Shown here: positions 33,042 to 36,954 of the stretch, piece by piece | Position numbering within the stretch: position 1 is the stretch's first letter | Layout of the letters: every line of letters begins with the position of its first letter | Source: Nitrospirales bacterium | Lineage (GTDB): Bacteria; Nitrospirota; Nitrospiria; Nitrospirales; UBA8639 | NCBI GenBank assembly: GCA_022828225.1 | Contig: JAJEJG010000010.1 | Coordinates: 1-36,954, forward strand | Direction of reading: 5' to 3' | DNA: 36,954 bases | Made by a program: the position numbers and the translations under genes | Notes under the pieces: generated by a model | The model's database searches: none | What the model was told of the DNA's origin: nothing | The model's input: only the letters and a program-made list of their open reading frames with translations

Positions 33042-33050
33042 GCGACGATC

Positions 33051-34001
33051 ATGCCGAAGAAAGCCCCTGGAAAACACTACCGACACGGAATCAGCTTGGT
33101 GGAATTGATTGACCGATTCCCCGACGAAGCCTCAGCGCGGACATGGTTTGAATCCATCCGATGGGCCAAGGGTCGGACGTGTCCGCATTGTGCCTCCACG
33201 GAAACCAAGCCGGTTCCGAACGAGAATCCCATGCCGTATCATTGCGGGGCCTGTCGGAAGTATTTCAGCGTGAAAACGGGAACGGTCATGCAGTCCAGTA
33301 ACTTGCCCTTGAGAAAGTGGGTCATCGGGTTTTACCTCATGTCCACGAACCTCAAAGGGGTGTCCAGTATGAAACTCCATCGGGATTTGAAAGTGACGCA
33401 AAAGACGGCCTGGATGATGGCGCAAAAAATTCGGCAAGCATGGAATCTGGACCAAGCGATGTTAGCCGGTCCCGTCGAAGTGGATGAGACCTATATCGGC
33501 GGCAAAGAGAAGAACAAACACCAAAGTCTGAAACCGAAGAAACTCCGAGGGACAACGGGCAAGCAAGCCGTCATTGGGATGCGGTCACGCAAGGGGCAGA
33601 TCAAGGCCAAACCCATTGCTGGAACGGATCGCGGCACCTTGTGGAATGAGATTGAACAGAACGTCCCGAAGGGCAGCACGCTCTATACAGACGACCACGG
33701 AGCCTATCGGGGTCTGGATATGTCGGACTACGACCATCATGTGGTCAATCATTCAGCCAAGCAATACGTGAACGACCAAGCCCACACCAACGGGATTGAA
33801 TCCTTTTGGGCTATGCTCAAGAGAGGCTACCACGGCACGTTTCACAAGATGAGTGTGAAGCACCTGCATCGGTACGTGAACGAGTTTGCCGGACGGCATA
33901 ATATTCGGGAAGCGGACACGATTGAACAAATGGCATTCTTGGCTCAGGGTGTCGTGGGGAAACGGTTGCCGTATAAGGAATTGATTGCCAATGTCCGTTG
34001 A
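33051..34001 (+). CDS. IS1595-family (ISXO2-like) transposase
   Basis: 316 residues, full length. An N-terminal zinc ribbon has C44-x2-C47 and C65-x2-C68 (CPHC, CGAC). A helix-turn-helix-like stretch follows (SSMKLHRDLKVTQKTAWMMAQKIR). The DDE-type catalytic domain has VEVDETYIGGKEKNKH with Asp145, LYTDDHGAYRGL with Asp214/215, and TNGIESFWAMLKRGYHGTFH with Asn247, Glu250 and Lys257. TAGGAG lies 8 bp before the ATG. All catalytic positions are intact, so the protein should be active. Its GC content resembles the host chromosome, unlike the DUF3800 neighbour. Confidence 0.95.
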   Translation: MPKKAPGKHYRHGISLVELIDRFPDEASARTWFESIRWAKGRTCPHCASTETKPVPNENPMPYHCGACRKYFSVKTGTVMQSSNLPLRKWVIGFYLMSTNLKGVSSMKLHRDLKVTQKTAWMMAQKIRQAWNLDQAMLAGPVEVDETYIGGKEKNKHQSLKPKKLRGTTGKQAVIGMRSRKGQIKAKPIAGTDRGTLWNEIEQNVPKGSTLYTDDHGAYRGLDMSDYDHHVVNHSAKQYVNDQAHTNGIESFWAMLKRGYHGTFHKMSVKHLHRYVNEFAGRHNIREADTIEQMAFLAQGVVGKRLPYKELIANVR

Positions 34002-34082
34002 TTGAAGGGTGGTGGAGACGGGCCAGCCGAGGCTACCTTGGCTGGGAGGAAAGCGGCCCCAACTAATGCTGTTTGGTTAGCA

Positions 34083-34343
34083 ATGCGGCAAAAATGGAAA
34101 GAGAAGATCGCGCAGTGGGGGATAGTGGGGTCTAGTGTTTTGGTCATTGTTATTGCCAGAAAGCAGGATCAGATAAACGCGTTCATCCTGGACCACCTCA
34201 GCATTATCCTTCTCCTTATCGCTCTTGTTTGTGTCAATCTTGGCATAGCCGTCTACGAATGGAAAATGAAGCTAGAGAAGCAACTTGAAAGTCTCGACGA
34301 GAAAGCCACGAACATTATCGAGAGACTGGATGAAAATGACTGA
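34083..34343 (+). CDS. small membrane protein, transposon passenger
   Basis: 86 residues from ATG 34083. Two hydrophobic stretches (WGIVGSSVLVIVIA and LSIILLLIALVCVNLGIAV) are followed by a charged, probably coiled-coil tail (KLEKQLESLDEKATNIIERL). A longer reading frame from TTG 34002, immediately after the transposase stop, would add a Gly-rich segment with no ribosome binding site; I do not prefer it. The upstream 80 bp contains a hairpin, AGCCGAGG / CCTTGGCT. No family recognised. It overlaps the next gene by 8 bp, which supports that it is translated. Confidence 0.55.
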   Translation: MRQKWKEKIAQWGIVGSSVLVIVIARKQDQINAFILDHLSIILLLIALVCVNLGIAVYEWKMKLEKQLESLDEKATNIIERLDEND

Positions 34344-34581
34344 CTATTTGTGCACTCATGTTCTACCCCATCGGCACCCGCCTTGGGACGTGACCTATTC
34401 CGTGGACAATCACGAGGAAGGCACGGGTTGGGGCGCCTATAGTTATCATTGTTTTGAGATTCCGTGTGGGTCCAATCGGCGGGCCGGAGAGAAACGGAAA
34501 TGGATCAAGGGGAGTGTTGCGCAAGCGGAGCAGGCCGGATTCGTGGCGTGCCGTCGGTGCCTGAAGCCATTAAGCCCATAA
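34336..34581 (+). CDS. 81-residue Cys/His-rich protein, transposon passenger
   Basis: Starts ATGACTGA, overlapping the stop of the membrane protein by 8 bp. The sequence is mixed and aromatic (YLCTHVLPHRHPPWDVTY, GWGAYSYHCFEIPCGSNRR) and ends GFVACRRCLKPLSP. The C-x2-C at the end with earlier Cys/His could bind a metal. No family recognised. It is a separate short gene within the element and has no counterpart elsewhere in the window. Confidence 0.55.
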   Translation: MTDYLCTHVLPHRHPPWDVTYSVDNHEEGTGWGAYSYHCFEIPCGSNRRAGEKRKWIKGSVAQAEQAGFVACRRCLKPLSP

Positions 34582-34596
34582 CGTATAAGTGCGCGC

Positions 34597-34761
34597 ATGA
34601 AGCCTAAACCCAAAAAGTCTCCCAAACCCAAGCGTCCCCGTGGCCGTCCTGCAACACGAGTCATTGAACCCATAGACGCGCCTCCCGAAGAAATCGTCAA
34701 AGCCGTCTTTCGGGTGGCCGATACTAAGCGGGATTGGCAGGTCAAGAAGGACGCGCACTAA
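34597..34761 (+). CDS. 54-residue basic protein with AT-hook-like start, transposon passenger
   Basis: The N-terminus is Lys/Pro/Arg-rich (KPKPKKSPKPKRPRGRPATR), with an RGRP core like an AT-hook, which binds the minor groove of A/T-rich DNA. The second half (IDAPPEEIVKAVFRVAD) forms a probable amphipathic helix. The stop is 10 bp before the right inverted repeat. Small proteins of this type occur in many genomes as hypothetical proteins. A role in binding transposon ends is speculative. It was missed by a minimum-length ORF search because it is short. Confidence 0.5.
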   Translation: MKPKPKKSPKPKRPRGRPATRVIEPIDAPPEEIVKAVFRVADTKRDWQVKKDAH

Positions 34762-34771
34762 CCACTTGGCT

Positions 34772-34794
34772 GTCTAGGATTGTATATAATTCCC
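34772..34794 (-). repeat. terminal inverted repeat, right
   Basis: 23 bp ending TGTATATAATTCCC; exact complement of 31954-31976. Confidence 0.95.
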
Positions 34795-34802
34795 CTTACA
34801 AA
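34795..34802 (+). repeat. 8-bp target site duplication, right copy
   Basis: CTTACAAA, identical to 31946-31953, directly after the right inverted repeat. Confidence 0.93.
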
Positions 34803-34870
34803 GGAGGGGGACAGAAGGTGAAACGACCAGCTTTTCCTCCCCTTTGTAAGGGGAGGGCAGGGTGGGGTAG
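34803..34870. repeat. remainder of split family B repeat and a second, inverted copy
   Basis: GGAGGGG (34803-34809) completes the palindrome interrupted by the transposon. After a 26-bp spacer, arms CCTCCCCTT / AAGGGGAGG around TGT (34836-34856) and a GCAGGGTGGGGTAG tail form a second copy in opposite orientation. The original locus was thus a repeat doublet. Confidence 0.8.
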
Positions 34871-34911
34871 AGTTGAACGTGAGTCATAAGGGCAGGTCGG
34901 GTTGGCGTAGC

Positions 34912-34945
34912 CCTTCGACTTCGCTTCGCTACGCTCAGGACAGGC
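34912..34945. repeat. 34-bp dispersed repeat, copy 2
   Basis: CCTTCGACTTCGCTTCGCTA followed by CGCTCAGGACAGGC; one base differs from 12108-12141. It lies between the transposon and the nucleotidase gene. The gap 34871-34997 holds nothing else recognisable. Confidence 0.7.
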
Positions 34946-34997
34946 GTATCCCGACGACTCGTATGTATTTCATCTCAATGATAGGAATTGATCACGT

Positions 34998-35558
34998 ATG
35001 CGACCGGGGTTTGCCGTTGATATCGATAACGTGGTGGCGCAGGCCGAGCAGGAAGTTCAACGAATTTTTCATGAATTGACCGGCAAGCCGTGGCCGTCTG
35101 CGACGTATGCCAGTGCCGGCGGGCTCGATACAAGCAATTTGGATCCGGCTCTGATTGAACGGATTTTCGATCATTTTCATGAGCGCAGCATTCCCGTCCT
35201 TCCTCTGGTTCCCGGTGCGCGACGCGTGTTGCAGCAATTGCAAAAGGGGTATCGGATCGTCCTGATCACGGCGCGGCGACCCACGGCCCGGCCGCAGACC
35301 CTGACCTGGTTGGAAGCACACGGCGTTCCGTTCGATGAACTCCATCACGCCAAGGACAAAACCGACGTGGCGGAAGGCATTGTCCTGGCGGTGGACGATC
35401 ACCCCGAGCACGTGAGTGATTATCTGGAACAAGGCGTCCGGGTCTTTCTGATGGACCAACCCTGGAACCGCACGTTTGCCGCGCCCGGGGCAACCCGTGT
35501 GTCCGGCTGGGATGAGTTGTGGCGAACCCTCAATCTGAGTCCTAACCCGGCTTTATGA
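34998..35558 (+). CDS. 5'(3')-deoxyribonucleotidase-like HAD phosphatase
   Basis: 186 residues. The N-terminus FAVDIDNVVAQAE corresponds to HAD motif I (DxD) and lies within six residues of the start. LVPGARRVLQQLQKGYRIVLITARR carries motif II (Thr), the Lys of motif III is probably in HHAKDKTDV, and VLAVDDHPEHV is motif IV. The layout matches the NT5C-type deoxynucleotidase family, which removes phosphate from deoxynucleoside monophosphates. A weak AGGA lies about 11 bp before the ATG. It stands alone, 48 bp before an unknown gene in the same direction. Family fairly sure, substrate not. Confidence 0.8.
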   Translation: MRPGFAVDIDNVVAQAEQEVQRIFHELTGKPWPSATYASAGGLDTSNLDPALIERIFDHFHERSIPVLPLVPGARRVLQQLQKGYRIVLITARRPTARPQTLTWLEAHGVPFDELHHAKDKTDVAEGIVLAVDDHPEHVSDYLEQGVRVFLMDQPWNRTFAAPGATRVSGWDELWRTLNLSPNPAL

Positions 35559-35606
35559 AGAAACTTCCCCGGACACACCTTCTTTCAAGCCGCTGAGTTT
35601 CAACCC

Positions 35607-35954
35607 ATGGCTGTCGCGACAGTGACGTTTCGACGCTGCCTCGTGAATGCTCCCGAAGCCGGGAGTGACGACAAGCAGACCGTTTCACGCGTCTTCTTCG
35701 ATCTGAATATCGAGGGACAAGAGTTCGTTGACGTGTCTGTGGACGTGATACAGGCTAACCGGGAAGGGGACGAGCATGCGCCGTTGGTCGTCACGACCCC
35801 GCAGGGCTATGACGGGCCGTTGAACAATCAGGTGTTTCAAGGACTCGTCGAGTTCTACTGCCGGCAGGCTGCGGGAGGCAGCCTGCCGGGGCTCGGCCTG
35901 AGGCTGCCGGATTGGGTGATCGAACAGAAAATGGTCGTGCAGCTTGAAGTCTGA
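35607..35954 (+). CDS. conserved hypothetical protein, 115 residues
   Basis: No family recognised. It is small, acidic and soluble, with alternating hydrophobic beta-like segments (ATVTFRRCLVN, RVFFDLNIEGQEFVDVSVDVIQ, EQKMVVQLEV), and has no signal peptide or membrane segment. The middle (GPLNNQVFQGLVEFYCRQAAG) looks helical. No ribosome binding site stands before ATG 35607. It is probably cotranscribed with the nucleotidase and converges on the glutathione peroxidase gene, 16 bp away. Codon use is like that of the chromosomal neighbours, which supports a real gene. Confidence 0.65.
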   Translation: MAVATVTFRRCLVNAPEAGSDDKQTVSRVFFDLNIEGQEFVDVSVDVIQANREGDEHAPLVVTTPQGYDGPLNNQVFQGLVEFYCRQAAGGSLPGLGLRLPDWVIEQKMVVQLEV

Positions 35955-35970
35955 TTCCTTTCGAGGTTCC

Positions 35971-36576
35971 TCAGCTCTTGTCGAGTGCCTGTTCAATATC
36001 CTCAATGATTGAAGCGGAGAGTGGTTTCAATCCCGGTCGATAACGGGCAATGATTTCTCCGTCCCGATTCACCAGAAATTTCTGAAAATTCCACTCGATT
36101 TCGCCGGGGAACGGGCTTTGCGTGGTCAGGTAGTGATAGAGGGGATGCATATCCTCGCCCTTGACGCTGATTTTGCTGAACAAGGGAAATTCCAACGCGT
36201 ACTTGGTGTAACAGAAGGATTTGATCTCCTCGTCGGTGCCGGGTTCCTGTTTCCCGAAATTATTCGCCGGAAACGCCAGAATTTCCAGACCCTGCTCCCG
36301 ATAGCGTTCATACAAAGTCTGCAAGCCTTCGTATTGCGGCGTGTTGCCGCACATGCTGGCGGTATTCACCAGGAGCAGGACTTTCCCCGTAAAAGTGTTC
36401 AGGGCCAGGGGGTTCCCGTCAATATCGTTCAACGTGAAAGAATGGACAGGGGCCATGGCGTTACCAATCATGGGGGTTCCGGCTGCATACCCGGGTTTGC
36501 AGGCGCCAAACGTGAGGGCCAACAACAGAAAGCCGGTGAAGGCGACCAGCGACATAAAATGGGAAGCTCGTTTCAT
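35971..36576 (-). CDS. exported lipoprotein glutathione peroxidase (Cys type)
   Basis: 201 residues from ATG 36576, chosen because GGAG stands 7 nt before it; an upstream in-frame start has no such site. A signal peptide with lipobox LTFGAC (Cys at about residue 26) predicts a membrane-anchored periplasmic enzyme, unusual since most bacterial members are cytosolic. The active site is LLLVNTASMCGNTPQYEGL (peroxidatic Cys). The second conserved region reads FPANNFGKQEPG, with Asn where most family members have the catalytic Gln (NQFG) and Ala for the usual Cys. The resolving Cys is in EIKSFC, and WNFQKFLV gives the conserved Trp-Asn. Probably a thioredoxin-type peroxidase of peroxides at the envelope. 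Confidence 0.9.
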   Translation of the reverse strand: MKRASHFMSLVAFTGFLLLALTFGACKPGYAAGTPMIGNAMAPVHSFTLNDIDGNPLALNTFTGKVLLLVNTASMCGNTPQYEGLQTLYERYREQGLEILAFPANNFGKQEPGTDEEIKSFCYTKYALEFPLFSKISVKGEDMHPLYHYLTTQSPFPGEIEWNFQKFLVNRDGEIIARYRPGLKPLSASIIEDIEQALDKS

Positions 36577-36591
36577 TGGCGACTCCTTCAT

Positions 36592-36846
36592 TCAGGTGAC
36601 TGCCATTTTTCTCCAGAATGGGGCTGTCACTATTCTACTGCGAAAGAGAAATATTTGCCAATCAACAAAAAAAGGGAATGATGTGTGTAACGTTGCAAAG
36701 TTTTTCCTCCTGTCAAGTTCAATGCGTAATTTCACAAAATATCCATAGGCACTCCTCGAAGCAGGAGGAGGGGCCATGCGCGTCCACCATGTCGGCTACC
36801 GCATCAGGGGGGGTATCGCCTGGCCCGGTTCGGGCATCGTGGGGAG
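36592..36846. other. intergenic stretch, no gene seen
   Basis: About 255 bp before the last reading frame. The left part is A/T-rich and should hold the glutathione peroxidase promoter on the minus strand, though no clear pair was found. A hairpin, CTCCT / AGGAG, occurs near 36751-36766 and the sequence becomes G/C-rich after it, which may mark the border of a mobile element. Confidence 0.4.
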
Positions 36847-36954
36847 ATGACACCCAAAGATGCTCGCCACCGATTCAACATTCTGCAGTTGTGCGCTCGT
36901 GACGGCCCCGCGGCGACCGGTGAGGCCTGTGGGGTGAGCCGGCGCACGCTCTAT
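36847..36954 (+). CDS. N-terminus of probable transposase/integrase (helix-turn-helix), partial
   Basis: 36 codons from ATG 36847 to the window edge: MTPKDARHRFNILQLCARDG then PAATGEACGVSRRTLY. The last 16 residues form a helix-turn-helix of the kind that starts IS481/IS3-type transposases with an integrase core. The frame is also open upstream, so the true start could be earlier; GGGGAG lies directly before the ATG, too close for a normal ribosome binding site. No catalytic residues are within the window, so a transcription regulator is also possible. Confidence 0.5.
   Translation, partial: MTPKDARHRFNILQLCARDGPAATGEACGVSRRTLY

Larger units (their letters stand above)
31954..34794 (+). mobile_element. 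complete IS1595-family element with passenger genes (2841 bp)
   Basis: The ends are 23-bp perfect inverted repeats: 31954-31976 (GGGAATTATATACAATCC then TAGAC) and 34772-34794 (its exact complement). They are flanked by 8-bp direct repeats CTTACAAA. Inside, in order and all on the + strand, are a DUF3800 gene, an ISXO2-like transposase, a small membrane protein, an 81-residue Cys/His protein and a 54-residue basic protein. IS1595-type transposases and 8-bp duplications go together, and this family is known to carry passengers. Perfect ends and an intact transposase suggest recent or continuing activity. The target is the centre of a family B palindrome, so insertion harmed no host gene. Confidence 0.93.

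Noticed and set aside
34002-34082. Extension of the small membrane protein to a TTG directly after the transposase stop
   Set aside because: No ribosome binding site, Gly-rich unlikely N-terminus, and the segment contains a hairpin; ATG 34083 is more plausible.
31954-34794. CRISPR or integron origin for the repeats around 32-35 kb
   Set aside because: Repeats are two inverted ends plus an 8-bp duplication, not regularly spaced direct repeats; no integrase or attC structure.
1-36954. tRNA or rRNA genes
   Set aside because: No cloverleaf with a GTTCRANNC T-loop or rRNA-like stretch was recognised by eye; a tRNA scan would be needed to be certain.

Overview
The window looks like chromosome from a Nitrospira-type (Nitrospirota) nitrite oxidiser or a close relative. 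This is inferred from gene content: two proteins of the heme-b gamma-subunit family found with type II DMSO-reductase enzymes such as nitrite oxidoreductase, tandem pentaheme cytochromes c, a B12-type radical SAM protein, a split-off phosphoglucose isomerase of the Tal-Pgi type, short-form 6-phosphogluconate dehydrogenase, and abundant dispersed palindromic repeats. No rRNA, tRNA or CRISPR was seen, so the genus is not proven.

Region 1 (1-10121, all +): a respiratory/maturation block. It holds the 3' end of a gamma-subunit-like gene and its terminator, then B12-radical SAM, polytopic membrane protein, TPR protein, TatA, six-repeat NHL propeller, a second heme-b gamma-subunit-like protein, an exported PDZ protein and two related pentaheme cytochromes c, closed by a strong terminator. 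The block reads as a periplasmic electron-transfer module with export and scaffold factors; its link to nitrite oxidoreductase is inference.

Region 2 (10155-20185): metabolism. ilvD (-); a TtuA-like tRNA thiolase with a 64-residue ubiquitin-like sulfur carrier ending in Gly-Gly (-); transketolase and phosphoglucose isomerase (+) facing zwf-gnd (-). Together the last four cover most of the pentose phosphate pathway.

Region 3 (20295-31456): AmgK/MurU-type cell-wall recycling pair plus a GAF-GGDEF diguanylate cyclase; a Pal-like lipoprotein; a TPR lipoprotein (-); a YihY/BrkB membrane protein; then aguB-aguA (agmatine to putrescine), a beta-hydroxyacid dehydrogenase and an ABC-class ATPase in one tight run.

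Region 4 (31457-34945): accessory, with nested insertions. A DUF1902 antitoxin-like gene is followed by a 31-codon stub resembling a TumE/DUF6516 toxin, cut off by a palindromic repeat. That repeat is itself split by a complete 2841-bp IS1595-family element (23-bp perfect inverted repeats, 8-bp target duplication CTTACAAA) carrying a DUF3800 gene and three small passenger ORFs. The transposase promoter and ribosome binding site lie in a perfect 13-bp inverted repeat.

Region 5 (34998-36954): a 5'(3')-deoxyribonucleotidase-like protein, an unknown 115-aa protein, a lipoprotein glutathione peroxidase (-), and the start of a probable transposase/integrase running off the end.
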